A stretch of 64,000 nt of DNA from Pseudovirgaria hyperparasitica (GCF_010093815.1 NW_022985549.1:2629494-2693493); one strand, 5' to 3'. Positions 22,907-37,142 are shown, counted from the first letter of the stretch. Made by a program: numbers and translations. Notes: generated by a model not told the origin, from the sequence alone.

Positions 22907-25260
22907 TATATTAATTTATAAGGCGATTAGATTATAATTACTAGTATATTAACCTTAATAGATAGAGTAGATAGAACGGCGGCGCTTAACTCTTCTAATA
23001 TAACGTTAGCTAGCTAATAATATAATAGATAAATATACTAGTTACGTTATTATTAACGTCTATTATTTAAGTAGGTAAAGTATTAACTACGCCTATATTA
23101 AGTAGACTAGAGTATATCTATATACTATTAATAAAAGACCTAAATCTAGTAAGGTATCCGCTATATATATAACTCTATATATAACTAATAACTAAAAACC
23201 TAAGATATATAAATAGTATTAGGTCTACGGAAGAGTAACGGTATTATACTAGTATATACTAGATATACCGGTATATATTAGTATATACTACTTAGTAGTT
23301 ATAATATATTAATATATACCGATATCTATCGGCGTATATATATCTCGAGCTTATCTACGCGCGCTAGATAGATAAATTCTACTACTATACTTATAGCGTG
23401 ACGTTTCTATATAGTTAGATTATAGTTAATATATTATAGTAGGCTTCTAAATATACTATTTATATTGCCTACGTAGAAAACCACCCGATCTAGTTCTAAG
23501 TCTACTACCTATTTAATAGTCTACTATAATACCTAGTCTAAAGTATCCTTATAAAGGATTATATTACTTAACTTACTTAGTAGAATCGGGTACTTTAGGT
23601 AGACGTAACTATGCCTATAACTATCTACGTCCCCTAGTATATCTATAGATAAGCTAATAAATTCTAATAGTTTATTTATACTAAGACCTACTATATTATA
23701 TATTTTTATACCCTTAATATTTAACGGCGTTATACTATTCTATATAGCTATTATTAATACTAGAGTAACCTAAGTATAATCACGGATAAGAACTATAGAT
23801 ATACATATATAATACAGCAGCACGGCTACCTTAGAAGATATAGATACTAGTAGTCCAACAGTTAAATAACTAGGTTAGCTAGATATATTAGACGGGTTTA
23901 TAGAGTATATATAATATTATAACAGCTCGTCTAGCCTAGGGCATTATTTTAACATATATAATAGTATTTAGCTAACCGCCGCTAGTTATACATAAATACT
24001 AAGAATATAGTATTAAGTTAATATATAGTATCTACCCATAAAATAGTATAACTACTATTAATAAATATATATTTATCCACAACCATCTAGAGGTAACACT
24101 CTTATTTTATATAGTAGTCCTTTACTTCCTTACTATATAGATTTAGTAATAGACTAGTAAATTCCTCCTAAATTAACTCGTCTATATATACCTAAAGTTT
24201 CTATCTATTAGACGCTCTAAATATATAAAGTAGATCGAGACTCGCTTCTACTCGGCTATTTATTTATAGCTAGCCAGATATAGCTATAGATAGATAAAAT
24301 AGAGAATAGAGTATATTACTAGGGTAATAGAGAGACAAGATATATACTCTATATAATAGACATAGATATAACATATACATTACAGCTATATTAACGCAAG
24401 TAGTCCGTATAGTTATTAGTAATAACTCATTAATAAAATAGAGACAGGGAAATATACAACCAGTATCTAATCCCATACTAATATAGGGCACGTAAAATAA
24501 CGACGTTAAATATATAATACTCTATATATAACGTTAAGTATACCGGGTAATAGCCCTACTCTAGTAATACTATCTATATATAATAAAAGAGTAGCATAGT
24601 ATATAGATACAATAGAAGAGTAGACCGTCTTTATAACCACATAGATCTACTACTAAAGAGAAATACTATAAGATCTAGTATATACTATTATAAATATACT
24701 ATTATCTATTATATTTAGGTATACTAACTTAGTATATATAAAATATAGATAACTACTAATCTATCATAGTTCACTATCGTTTAAAGCCTAACGAGTAGAA
24801 CTAAGGAATAAATAGTAGAAATAGTTAGATATAAGAGTTTTTTAGTAATTAGAGAATAGTCTAGATAGCTTAAGGGAAGGATAGAGGACCTCCGCAAAGT
24901 ATATACTTATATAATATTAATATATAAATATTTAAGAGAAGTATATAATACTAACTATTATCTCTATAATAGATTACTATTAATTAGTACTATTATTAAG
25001 AAGAGATAGATAAGTATAATAATAAATAATTATAGTAGCGAACCCTTATATTAAACACGAATAATACAACGTATTAGTATAGTATATTTATCTATCATAA
25101 GAACGTATATCTAGTTACTATAGTTTCTAACGGTCCGTATAAGAACGTATATATTAATAATATAGTAATATAAGTCTAACTATACTTATAAGACTAGAGA
25201 AATAATAAAAAAAGAGAAGAAGAAATATTAGAAGAGAGAGATACTTAAGGAAGACGTTTC
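22907..25260. other. AT-rich RIP-mutated tract without recognised gene
   Basis: Stops are dense in every frame. Patches near 23780-24000 and 24270-24490 keep more CA/TG than the rest and may be younger inserts. The open minus-strand frame at 24270-24491 is hydrophobic and low in complexity and does not look like a real gene. Confidence 0.5.
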
Positions 25261-25272
25261 CCTAGTAAGAGT

Positions 25273-25410
25273 GTTATATACCTAGTATATACTTATTTAT
25301 ACTTATTTATATAGACTCGTTATATACCCGGTATTCGTTTATCAATAGACTCGTTACGTACCTAATACTTACTTAACTATAGACTTATTATATGCCCGGT
25401 ATCTAACGAG
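25273..25410 (+). repeat. 34-bp tandem repeat (about 4 degenerate units)
   Basis: Units resemble GTTATATACCCGGTATTCG followed by an AT-rich half ending in ATAGACTC. The reverse complement of the tandem repeat inside element 2 (41419-41519) has the same CCGGTAT core and a similar AGAAGAAG...GATACTTA flank, so the two loci share ancestry. Confidence 0.6.
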
Positions 25411-25429
25411 ATATAAACGTAAATAATAA

Positions 25430-26850
25430 AAACGTTAGAATTAGGTACGAGCTAGGTCTAGTAGGCCTAGAGATATAATTTGGATTTTAGAGTATTAATA
25501 TATATAATCTATCTATTTTAGATTAATACTATCTAGATCTAGTTCTACCTATAAATAAGAATCCTTTAAGTTCTATATACCCTTTTTAGAGGCGTAGAGC
25601 TTTTATACTAACTAGTAATTATTAGGTAATAAGGAGGTATATCCCTAGATACTCCTTAGCTAAAATTATAGATAGTTATTAAATATAAGCCTTTTATAGA
25701 ACTAATTATAATAAACCACGATCGTTTCTTAGAGATATCCTAGTATAGAATATAACTATTAAGTACTACTATATATAAACTATAACTTCCGCTATATAAT
25801 AGTATATACCGGTATACTATGGTAGACGGCGGTAGATAGTAATAGACTTATAACACGTGCCCGTGTTTTAATACTATAGTTATATTTCGTCTATTTATAG
25901 TCTAGAAGTCTAGATTATATACCTCGTTATAGATCCTCTAATTACTATATATATTTAACTAGAATAAACTATCTATAACTAACTAACGTAATATAATCTA
26001 TATAGAGTATAGAATATACTCTAGCTTATAGATATAGAATCTATCTATTATATAAGTCTTATTATCTAACCTTTAACCTACTATATATAATAGTATAAGG
26101 CTACTAATAGTATTAATATTACCTCTATCTAAGTTATTAAGTAGTTTAACTAACGTACCTAGGAATCGCGCTACTATACTACTAGTTACGTTAATACTCT
26201 CCGTATTATATACCTCTAGAAATATATAGACTTTACTAACCCGCTTTCTATTAAGGTAGTTACTACTCTTATTAAACTCCTATACTAATATATAATCCTC
26301 CCTAGCCTTACTACTCTTTTACTAGTTATAGGTATACCTTATCTAAACCGGGTCAAAGGCCTCTATAGATATATCTCTATCTAGTTATATCGGCACGTAC
26401 ATAGTCTTGTATATATAGATAGGAAGGACCTATGCCTACAAAGGGTCCTTTTTAATATATTTAATATTTACTTCTTTTAATATATTATCTCTAATAAGCT
26501 AATTATAATAGTTATATATAAAGGGGGTAACCGCGTTAAGTAATATAAAACTACTACTATACGCGTTATAGAGGTTACTAATAGTAGTCTAGTAGAACGT
26601 AGATAGTCTATGGCTCTCTAAGACGTAGATTATATATTTACTCTAGTATAGCTCCTTTAAAATACACCGCTAGTCGACTAGCTTACGTATATTATTAAGC
26701 TACTCTAGGCTAGGGGCTACTAATATACTAGTACTAGCCGCTACCTCTATACTACTAGAGATTTTAGTATTAGTTATACGTATATCTACTACTAGCATCT
26801 ACTATAGAAACGTCTCCCTCTTATTTAAACCTTAATATAATTCCTTTACT
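25430..26850 (-). pseudogene. RIP-mutated coding relic of unknown family
   Basis: The minus strand carries a register with comparatively few stops, nearly all TAA/TAG, through much of this interval. Well-kept pieces include the peptide KHGHVL near 25850. I recognise no family. It ends close to the tandem repeat at 25273-25410, which is shared with element 2, so it may be the body of a related but older element. Confidence 0.3.
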
Positions 26851-27126
26851 ATAATATAAGATTACTCTAGTAGCTCCGCTAATATTAGATATAACGAACT
26901 ATAGTACTTAATAGTATTAACTAGGTACGATAATATATAGAACTTCGGAAAGTTAAAATAATTATCCTCTAATTTATCTCTATAATATAGTATAAACTAG
27001 TATTTTAGGTCGTCTAAGCGTAATATAGCCTTTTCTAAGTATACTAGTATCTATATATTATACGTATAGTACGTCGCTAATATATATATATTAATAACCG
27101 CCCGTACTACGCTTAGAAAGTATTAA

Positions 27127-27150
27127 TTATAATAATAATAATAATAATAT
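27127..27150. repeat. ATA trinucleotide microsatellite
   Basis: About seven ATA units sit in AT-rich RIP-mutated DNA just left of the LINE. Confidence 0.8.
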
Positions 27151-27368
27151 TAGTAAACTAGGTAGAGTACCACTCTATAGGCGCATGCCTCCTCTAGTCT
27201 AAGCTACTATATAAGAAGAAACCTACGAATAGGAAAAACTCCCTTATATCTATAACTACGCTCTATCTATCCTCTCATTCTTTATATATATATAGCCCTA
27301 GGGGCTACCCATAGGCCTATAGCCTATATTATAATGGTTTACCCTTAGGTAGCACGTGTAGATACGGA

Positions 27369-27403
27369 GATTATTAGTTAAGGGCTACCCTTAACTAATA
27401 ATC
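27369..27403. repeat. Palindrome copy 1 (LINE 3' region)
   Basis: A perfect inverted repeat with 16-bp arms (core TTAGTTAAGGG / CCCTTAACTAA) around a 3-bp centre CTA. It follows the LINE coding region near the element's 3' end. Both strands carry stops in all three frames within it. Confidence 0.95.
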
Positions 27404-27799
27404 GTGGTTCTCCTAGGGTTCTTCCGACGTATACCGGGGTTCTTCCGGTATATATTAGGCTTCTTCCGGCATATATATACGGGTCTACTAGAACTAGGGG
27501 AGAGGAAGGTATACGAGTATCTATTAGGTAATATCCTTAGAGTACTTATTAAGCTATCGCGTGATATTAGAGGTCCTCGTTATACGGACGAGGGCTTATC
27601 TTAGGGTATAGAGGCTAGAGTACGTCGCGAGGTAGTGGCGTATTATATCTCTCCGGCCGTAGTCCTTATACTAGGGAGATATATCTAGGACGCCTCTCTA
27701 GTAGAGGTAATATAGAAGACCTATAGCGCCTATTTGGGCTTAGAGGAGTATAGATGCTTAGGCCTTTATTAGCCCTTTATATATCTATTTACTTAGTTT

Positions 27800-30700
27800 C
27801 TTCTAAGGCCCTTAGATCTATTCTAGATACCTATCCTATTAGGAGGCCCACTAGGCTTTAAGTACCTCCCTCTATTTATTCTAGATCCACGACTATATAA
27901 CGCGGCTAAGCTCCTTAGGGCTCTATTAGCTTAGGACGGTATCCGGGTTATTTTAAACCTCCTACGCGGTCTGGCTCGAGTCCGCCTCTATATAGTATTT
28001 ATATTATACTCGAGTTTATTCTATAGTAGAGAGGGCCTAGTAATGCGCGCGGATACGTGTACGTAGTATAGCGAAGGTATATACCCTATCTCCTCTACGT
28101 TCTTATATTTATTATTTAGTAAAGTATATAAGTCTCTATATCTAGTAGAAGTCCTATATACTTATTATGTTTATCTCGCGTTAGAGAAGCGTCGTATTAG
28201 TAGCTTTATATATACTAGAGATAAGGCGGAGTATATGGTTTTATATAGACTTAAGCTTTACCCGCCAAGCTTATATAAGGGCCGTGTACTAGTACTCGTA
28301 TCCGTATATAAAGGCTAGGCGTACTAGGGAGACGTATAGCTGTCTCGCCTTATCCCGGGCTATTCCCTATATAGATACCGTAATCTAGCGTATAGCGGTT
28401 TCTATCTAGAGGGCTCTAGAGACGGCGTGTGCTACCTATGGTCCCTATTTTAGCTTATTATCGATTATAACGCCGAGTGCGCGTATGCTCTATGCTAGTA
28501 GTTCTATAAAGGCGTCGATTTAGGGGCGACGTGCCCCCTCCCTAGTAGCCTATCCTCCATAGTAGTTAATAAAGTATATAAGCTAGTATTTTTTAGGTGC
28601 GAATTTTACTCCATAGCGCTTTATCTACTAGATATATTTCTCGTAGTCTTATTCGAGTTATATATATATTCTACTAGTACTACTATCGACCGCGAGGAGG
28701 TATATATCATCCGTGTATCCGACTACCTCTATATATTCTATTCTCTAAAGGAGGTCTACTATAAAGAAGAGAAAGAGGATTAGGGAGATAGTGCTCCCTT
28801 ACGGGATGCCGTATACCGTCTTCTTATATTTGCTTTAGTATCCGGGGATATATATTTAAGTAGTCCTTTACGCGAGGAAGAACTATATAAATTATATAAT
28901 CCACTTAGGTATTCGCCTTATCCGGAGGTTATAGATAAGTCTTATATAGTTTACCTTATTAAACGCCCCTACTATGTCTAGGGAGAGTAGCGTAACGACT
29001 CGTCCTTATTTCTATGTAGTCTAGATAACCTCGAGGATATGTTAAATAGCTATAATTAGGGAGCTTTCTACCTTCGTCTTCTAGTTTACTAGGAGAAGGC
29101 CGTATACCTATACTACTATACTTATCTTCTTAGTAATCGTGGCTTCTAGTACCTTACTAAGGTAGGAGAGGAGGGCGATCGGCCTCTATCCCTTCGGTAT
29201 ATTTAGACTCTTCCCTAGTTTTAGGAGTATAACCGTGTATATAGTTTAGAAGCTCTATGGGTGGTATCCTATACGGGCGTACGCTCGGAATATATAGCCT
29301 ATAATCGGTAAGGTCGCCTATATAGTCCTCTTAAGGCATCGATTTAGAATTCCGTCTAGCCCGGGCGCTTTATTATTCGGGAGTGTCTTAATAGCGCCGA
29401 GTATATTATCGTCCGTGATTTCCCTAGGGATACTCACGGCTTCCGGGTATTCCGTGCCGTTAATATCTAATAGGTCTACGGGTTCTAGAAGAGGGAATAT
29501 AACCTCTTATAGGATCTCTATTTTCTCGAGGCTTATAGAGTATATCTTTTCTTAATATATAAGGGGGGGTATAAGTGGTATAGGTGTCGGGGAGGCGGTG
29601 CTTTTAGCCTATTTTACTATATACCATAGTCTAGTAGTATTACGTGTATATCTATCTATAACTATATACTACTATTTATGTCGCTTATTACGGAGGACCT
29701 TATCTCGTTATTTTCTCGTCTCTCTCCATTTATCCTACGCTTTAGATATACGGTTATAGTATACGCGTATATATAATCTCCGGACTTCTCGCCTATACTC
29801 TCGCACTTAAGGTATACTTTTCGGGTCTAGGGGTCTATATATTTAGTACGGCACGTGTTTATCTCTTACTCTCTAGTACGCCTATAGGAGTGTATTCACG
29901 GCCTGGTTAATGGCCGGGCCATTAGATACGTCGACTATAGACGGGTCTAGGATCATCGATTCTAGGTCCTTTAGGTACTTTTCCTAGTTAGTATCCTTCT
30001 ATAGCTATCGCCCTCGTTAGTCTTAAGGGGTGGATACGTCTATTATGGTCTCTATATATTTATGGTCGGAGTCTATCTATATAAGGCTTAGGCGGTAGTA
30101 TTAAGTCCTATTATAAATATATCTAGTAGCTAGGGTGAGGTCGAGTATAGATCCGCCCTTATCTTATTTATATTTTCGCTAGGTAATCTATTCTACTAGT
30201 ATAAGAAGGTATAGGAAGCCGTAGTATTAGGTATGTAGTTCTCTAGCTCGAAGCTCTTCGCGGGTGACGGTTAGTCTACCCCACTAGCTATAATAGAGGT
30301 TAAAGTCTCCTAGAAGGATGTGTTATCCTAGCTCGGTAGTACCCTTAAGCATGTTATCCGCCTAAAGCGATCGGTTCTAATTATATATATTATATATATA
30401 GAGGGGTCCGATATTCGTCTAGAGGTGTAGTATTATCCGGAGGTTATCCCGTTTAGTATATAACCATAATAAGAGTAGAATAGACTTATAGACATGGAAG
30501 AGGACTCTCCTCTCCGGTCCTAGGGGGTATATTATATAATATTCTAGGTGTATTATTGGTTTATTCGTCTAGTAGTATTTATATAGCTCCTATATAGCGA
30601 GTATTATAGCTCCGGTCTCCTCGAGGAGTATCGCCTAGTTCTTATATTTATACTATACGTTTACCTATATAATTAGGAGTGTGTCTTAGTCTCTTATTAG

Positions 30701-31000
30701 GTGCTAGGGAATATATAGGCCTATATATTTATTCCTCTAAGACGCGACTATTCTCGTGCGGCGGCGGCCTTAGTAATTCCTCGGGGCCGTTCTATTATTA
30801 GCTTTCTTAGGACGGTTTACTATTCCTAACTACTTCCTTATAAGGAGGTAGTCTATAGTAGTAGTATTATAGTAAAGAGAGGAACGGTAGTAGGTCGCAT
30901 CGTTTATAGCTACCTTGCTCCCTTTATCCGGATTAAGTAGATATATTCGGTAATCTATTTACGTTTCGCGTACGTAGCCGACCACGACGGGTACTTGCCG
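27800..31000 (-). pseudogene. LINE ORF2: endonuclease and reverse transcriptase (RIP-mutated)
   Basis: The N-terminal part is an apurinic-type endonuclease that would nick target DNA. The GDFN motif with following Trp-Gly and TREE residues near 30244-30310 is typical of Tad1/I-like LINEs. The reverse transcriptase follows: NNKAPGLDGI, then a PIALLS...SKVLEA block near 29190-29230, then SLDIVGAFNKVN. A C-terminal RNase H is usual in Tad1 elements, but I could not identify it with confidence at 27600-28000. Stops are frequent, so the frame cannot yield a full protein. Confidence 0.8.
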
Positions 31001-31099
31001 TTGTAGTTAGAGCACTTCGCCGTGTCCCTATCCCTCTAGCCCTCTTCTTATATCCCGTGGGGGCACTCCTAGGTACTATATTCTTATCAATACTACCTA

Positions 31100-32157
31100 T
31101 ATCTAGTCTTTTAGAAGCACCGCTATACCGTATATCTATATCCCTAATAGTTAAAGTACTATATTATCGCCTATACTCTATCCCATGGTTCCGCTATAAG
31201 AAGCTCCCCTTCTACTAGGAATCCCTCTTATATAATTTAATACGCGAGCGCGGGGTCCTTAAGCTCTACTATTATAGTAGAGTATGCCTTTAATCTAGTT
31301 TTAATCCCTTATATATTCTTCTACTATGCTCTTACGATCTTAATCCCTAGGTATTTTCGCTTATTTAACTATTCCATCCGCGTAATATCCTCTTCTCTAA
31401 TAACCTATCCGCTTACGGGTATAGAGTATACCTATATCGGGTATATAGCCGCCCTAATAGAGGCGCCTAGAAAGATACTACTAATCGCGTTTAGATTACG
31501 CGAGATGGTCTACTACACAATATTTATTATCGTGGTAAGTACTACTCCTCCTAGCGTGAGTTTGGCGGTAACGATGTTTAACTATATTCCCTTTTATTTA
31601 TTAATCTTACTTACTATGTCCTTTGGGGATACTTACTAGACCTATACTAGGGTGTCCTTATTCTAGATTACGACGCGTATACTATACGCCACGTCGCCGG
31701 TCTAGGGAGCCCGTAGTATAGCCTCTAGTGTTACTACTATTTATACCTATATACTAGGGCGCTTACCTTAAGTGAGTTCCTCCTAGATTCTACGTAGGCT
31801 AGCCTCTATTCGGTCGAGCCTACCCTCCGGTCCTCCTAGTTATATCTTCTTCTCCTTCTCCGTAATTCCCTTTAGATTCTAGATAAGGTCTTAGAATATA
31901 TATAGGAGGGTCTTCTAGCCCTCTCCGGCTTCCTTCTCTATACGTGCTACCTAGTAGTTAATGCGATCTAGGAGGGTTTCCCCTCTTAGGGTCCCCTTTA
32001 TTCCGTCTATCTATAGCGGCGTGCGCCTTTAGGTGTATTCTACGTTTTAGATAGATGTATAGTTACCCTTAGTAATATCGCTATATAGTCTTTTCTATCA
32101 TACCGGTAGGGGTATATCCGGTATATACCGGGGTATATCGGTGCCTAAGGCCGCCAT
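31100..32157 (-). pseudogene. LINE ORF1 (Gag-like, RIP-mutated)
   Basis: The frame begins at 32157 with MAALGTDIPRYIPDIPLPV, one base away from a palindrome that fills its 5' leader. Tad1-type ORF1 proteins bind the element RNA and end in CCHC zinc knuckles; here a zinc-knuckle-like region lies at the junction with ORF2 (near 31000). The middle of the frame carries many TAG/TAA stops, as expected for RIP at Gln and Trp codons. The boundary with ORF2 is approximate. Confidence 0.6.
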
Positions 32158-32158
32158 A

Positions 32159-32191
32159 TTTATTAGTTAAGGGCTACCCTTAACTAATAAA
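32159..32191. repeat. Palindrome copy 2 (LINE 5' leader, next to ORF1 ATG)
   Basis: The same palindrome with 15-bp arms and centre CTA. On the LINE's coding strand it ends one base before the ATG of ORF1 (32157). A stem this long touching the start codon would be expected to affect ribosome loading if it folds in RNA. Confidence 0.95.
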
Positions 32192-32410
32192 AGGGGGTTA
32201 GCGTATTAGCATTCTAGTAGCGTAGTCCGTGCCTCTATCTCCGTAAGGATTTTAAGAGGGTATATATATATCTTTACACGGCGATAACGTCTTGGTTTCG
32301 ACGCTATACGTACGTGCGTGTAGTAGTAGTTAGTATACTCGGTGTACTCTATCGATTAAGGTGTGTATCTCGCTGTATTACCCTAAATGGACCAAGTTAG
32401 CCTCTTAGGG

Positions 32411-35240
32411 ATGTAAAAGAAGTTTTTTAAAGTTATAAGTTATTAATTATAATATAGAAGCGGTTTAAACGCGACTATAAATACTACTAGTATACGCTTA
32501 AACATTGCCCGTATCTATTATATTACTAAAGTTATATATATAAGTAGGTTATAATAACCGAATACCCTAATAGACGTAAATTACTTATTAATTACCTTCT
32601 TTACTCGTTCTATAGAGGGTATACTAGTAAATATATCCTTTAATCTATATTCTATACACTCTTAATTAATAATATATAAGACTATCTAATTAAATATATA
32701 TTCTAATATACCCTTATATAGTTAATATAGAATATCTAGAGCGACCGCGTGGTATATATTAACTCTAGTAAGTAACTAGGTAAAATTATCTAATAGCTCT
32801 ATCTATCTACTAGAATACTAACTCTTAACTAATTAGTAAATATAATAGCCCTATACTACTAGCGCAAAAGACGTTAATAAAAATAATAAGATACTAGGTA
32901 TACTTATTCTATTATCTACCTTACTACTAGTATACTTACTACTATAGCTATTAGTTATTAACTTATAATATATATAGTAAATCTATTCCTATAACGATAA
33001 GTATATACGGAACTTCTATATACTAGTAATAGCTTCTCGTAGATACTATCGTCTGTTACTAGGGACTATATATATTAGACATGTATACTAATGGGATATA
33101 CCCGTGATAAGCACCTACTCCGGAAAATCTATAATATATAAAGCTAAACGCAGATAGTACATACGCAAGCCGCCATCGGCATATAATACTAATACTCTAG
33201 TACTCTATATAGCCTATAATACTATATAATAATTAGTATAGTTAACGACTCTATCATAGGCAGATATACAGACTAGAACTTTACTTATAACCTAATAGAA
33301 CATAAAGCAATTCACTACCATTTCTAGCTTAACTACTAGTAATAGAGTAAGTAGTAGAAATAATAGTAGACTCCTAGATAAGCGGACGTTTAGTAGTAGA
33401 TTATAAATAGATAGGTAGACTAGCTATACTACTCTATTACTACTATACTACTCTATTACTACTATAGTTAGTAAGGTTTATCTTATCTAAAGATAAAATA
33501 ATAGGGACAATAAAGGCACTATCCAGAATAGTAGCATATATATCCTACTAACTATCTACTATATAGGCTTTACTATACACCCGGTTATCTAAACTAGTAA
33601 ATTATTATATTAGCTTAAATATAAGCTTACTAGTAAATAGTTAGTATCTAAGGAGGAATTCTACTAACGTAAGCGGATCTCTATACTAGTATTTAACTAT
33701 AGTAGTACTAAATATATCGTAGCTACGCTACTAACTTTTGTATAGTATCCCTTTAGAGTAGTATATTAACTACTTATATATAATATTAGATTTTAGTATA
33801 AGAAGGTTAGAGGGTATAGTAGAAGTCTATTTAAGGATAGTAGTTAATTTATCGTATACTATATTTGAAATACTAAACTAATTTATCTATATTATAAGGC
33901 GCTCTATAAACTTACTATTAAATTAACCGAATTAGGCCTACTAAATTAGTTACTACTATAATAATAGACTATATATACTTACGCTAGACGGATTATTATA
34001 TCTACTCTAGTCTACTAGAATATATATACTACTCTCTTCTTCGAATATTTTTATTAAATATATAGTACTAGACGCTCTTATTACTATAGTTATAGTATTT
34101 CTACTATATATATTAGACTAATATACTAAATTAGTACTATGGCTACTAGTAACGCCCTCTATAGATTCTAGGTCTAAAATATAATTAGAGAATATAGTAG
34201 TATCTTTATATAGGGCCATATTAGTAGTAGAAGTATCTAATTCTATAGACTTAGACTTCTAATTAATACTCGGTAGCTAAATACTAATAGAGTAAACTAA
34301 AGAGTTCTATTAACTAATATAACTACGAGTACTAAAGCCGCGCTATAACCCGGTTAATAGTAGTAGCTATAGGCCTAATAGTTATAATAATAATAGTAAT
34401 ATAGTAAGCTATGCTTATCTATATAGTTCCAAGTTATAGTACCTACGGATTATATAGTATATACTACTAATCTTTCTACTATAGTATTAGTAGGAGACTA
34501 TAGTCTATAGTATCTTAAGGTATAGTTACTATAAAGAAAAAATACTATAGTATAATCATTAGTAGATAGTAATAATATAGTATATGGTAGATATTCTAGG
34601 CGTATACTAAAAGAAGTTAGGTGTAAGCCCGTTAAAAGCCCGATATATACCTACTAGCCTCTAACTTCTACCCGGCTCTTAGCCCCTTAATTCCTATACA
34701 CGCTTATATAAAATTATTAATAATAACGCGTAAGTATTACGCGTCTATATAAAATACTATATTAGTTTACGCCTAAACCTTTATCATATCTACTAGCTAG
34801 TTATTATTCTACTATCTAATATTATTACCTAGTAGATTACTAATCTATAGCTAATAAAATAATCTACTAATCTCTTATATATCTTCTCTATAGAATCTCT
34901 AATATAGAAGATAGTTAAGAAACTATCTAGCTACTATAGCGGTAATACTAATAGAAGATAATCTAGTAACTATAGTAAACTAAATAGAATAGGTAAACGA
35001 AGATATAATATAATATAGATATATATTAGTATTAATAATAGGGACTTATATAATAGCTATCAATATAAAATATATATATATATATATACCTAGCTTATCT
35101 CGACGTGTTTATTTATCTACTAATAAACTAGTAGTCTAGGTATACCGGTAGTAAATATAGTAGTAACGCTCTATATAGCTTAGACGTTATAGTAACATTC
35201 TACTATAATAGTAACTAGGGATATAATAGCCTTACGTCCT
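32411..35240. other. AT-rich RIP-mutated tract without recognised gene
   Basis: Dense stops in all frames and almost no CA/TG, except a patch near 33050-33320 that keeps more of them. Two 19-bp units, CTACTCTATTACTACTATA, stand in tandem near 33430-33470. An AT-dinucleotide run lies at 35070-35089. I recognise no domain. Confidence 0.5.
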
Positions 35241-35249
35241 CTTCTCTAC

Positions 35250-36960
35250 TATATTAGCTATCTAGCTTAATAGAAGAAGGTAGAGAAATAGTAGTAGAGA
35301 GGGAACTAACTATCTATAAAAAGAGACGGTTCTATAGAGATAGTCTCTAGCCTTATAAATGAGACTAGTACCTTATAATAATAGAGATTGTAATTACTAT
35401 AACGTTTTTAGACCGGTTACTACTAGTATTTAATTACCTTAATATATAGCTAGATAGTAGCCTAGATAGTTTTAGAATACTAGTATAATTAGCCTAGATA
35501 GCCGCTAGAGATATTAATCTTAGTAGCTACTATCTTAATTATAATTTATAAAATACACCTTCTATCTATATTATTACGCTAGTAAAGGAAGATATAATAG
35601 ACTTCTATTACTAACTCCTCTCTAGAGTTAGATAGATAGTATCTAAATACTAGAACTAGAAGATAGCTAAGAAGAGAAAAGCTAATATAAGTAACCTAAT
35701 ATATAATAACGCGTATATAGAAGTAAAAGTATATTACTTACATCATATTAGACGTATTACTAATTATTAGTATAATACTAGTATAACTTAGAAAATATTT
35801 ATAGGGCTAGTAGTAATTAAGACTCTAAAGTTAGTTCTACTATAGTCCCTAAGATTCCTTAGATTAAAGAAGTACTATAGTAGTATATTCTAACCGATTC
35901 TACTATCTATAATTACTATTATATATATTATAATAAGGCATGCCCTTAATAAATATAGTAGTAGGTAGGTACTAAACTTATTCTTTAGTTACTATAGATT
36001 TGCACGCTCTCTACTAATACTAGGTATATATATATATCTTTATCTAATTACGTACTAAATTATATAGAGGAATAGTAAGCGCTAAGCCTAATATAGTCGA
36101 ACTAGACGCCCTACCATATTAACTATATTTAAAAATCGCTAATAGTATTAGTATTTATAGTACTAATACTAATTAACCTAGATACTATATATATAAACCT
36201 ATATAAAGATAACCTAGATAACTTCTCTAAAGTAGATATAGATAACTTAGATAAGAGCAAGGAGTCTAAGCTATTAGGTAATATAAGTATATACTAAAGT
36301 TATAGAAGCTATATAGATACTAACTACTATAAAAAGGATAAGTTGGATACTCTAAACTAGTTAGATAAGTGCCTTAAATTATCTTATACGCCATTAGATA
36401 TGGGTAAGAGTTCTATACTACTAGTAGTAGCTACGGATAAGATTATACCATCTTAGGTATTAAGTATAGACCCGCTCTAAGTAACCGCGGGAACGGTAAA
36501 TAATAGTATATATACGTGTAGTATGAATAAGTCTATTACTAACTTATTATCCCTAGTTATAGCTACCTTAACTAGTAGTCTATCTACCCCGACTAATACT
36601 TAAATTAAAATAAAGTTAGATGGTGGCGGACGTTCAAGTCGGGTCTTTAACCTATATATAAAGAGTATATACTTTTAAGAGAAGTCGGATATTAGTATAT
36701 AACTAGAGAACTATATAGACTACTATAAGGCTAAATAGATAATATAAGGAGAGAATCAAAATAGTAACTAGAAATATAGAGGGAAGTATCTAGTAGAAAA
36801 AAAGGTTATTAAAGGTAGTTCTAGATAAGAATACCTTTTAATAGATAAAGGATACCGCCTAAAGGTAGAAGAAAGGAAGGTCTACTATATTTTATTATAT
36901 ATATATAGTCGGAGAGAGCTTAGAATAGTACTATTTAATTTAAGTTCCTAGTCTAATTAA
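35250..36960 (+). pseudogene. RIP-mutated coding relic of unknown family
   Basis: A plus-strand register with fewer stops than its neighbours can be followed in pieces, for example a Lys/Arg-rich stretch near 35660-35720 and an Asp/Lys-rich, low-complexity stretch near 36170-36420. No catalytic or binding motif survives that I can name. It lies left of LTR family B and may be part of an older element. Confidence 0.3.
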
Positions 36961-37142
36961 TTTTAAACCTCTACTCTCTATTATATATTATCTTTCTAGT
37001 ATTAAATTTAAAGACTATAATTAAATATACTAAAGATATAATTTAGAATAATAAGATATATAGAGTTATAGAGATACTTTAGATAAAGATATTACTTTAG
37101 AAAAGAGACTTCTATTAAAATAGATAGAGTATATAGAGTAGA

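Larger units (their letters stand above)
27295..32410 (-). mobile_element. Tad1-like LINE, RIP-mutated
   Basis: A block of higher GC content, still poor in CA/TG, carries two reading frames on the minus strand. The first starts ATGGCGGCC at 32157. The second has an endonuclease/exonuclease/phosphatase domain (GDFN at 30299-30310, then WG) and a LINE reverse transcriptase (NNKAPGLDGI near 29347-29377; SLDIVGAFNKVNY near 28960). A zinc-knuckle-like segment ending in YVRET lies near 30960. This two-frame plan and these motifs match the Tad1 clade of ascomycete LINEs. Ends are set by the composition change; I found no poly(A) tail or target duplication. Many in-frame stops make it inactive. Confidence 0.85.

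Noticed and set aside
24270-24491. Hydrophobic minus-strand frame, possible small membrane protein
   Set aside because: No start context, no homology that I recognise, and it sits in AT-rich relic DNA where Ile/Leu/Tyr-rich open frames arise by chance.
25273-25410. CRISPR-like array
   Set aside because: The units are contiguous and degenerate with no distinct spacers, and the organism is a fungus.
27369-32191. Palindromes 1 and 2 as the target-site duplication of the LINE
   Set aside because: The LINE extends beyond both on composition grounds (to about 27295 and 32410), copy 2 abuts the ORF1 start, and the same palindrome occurs in element 2.
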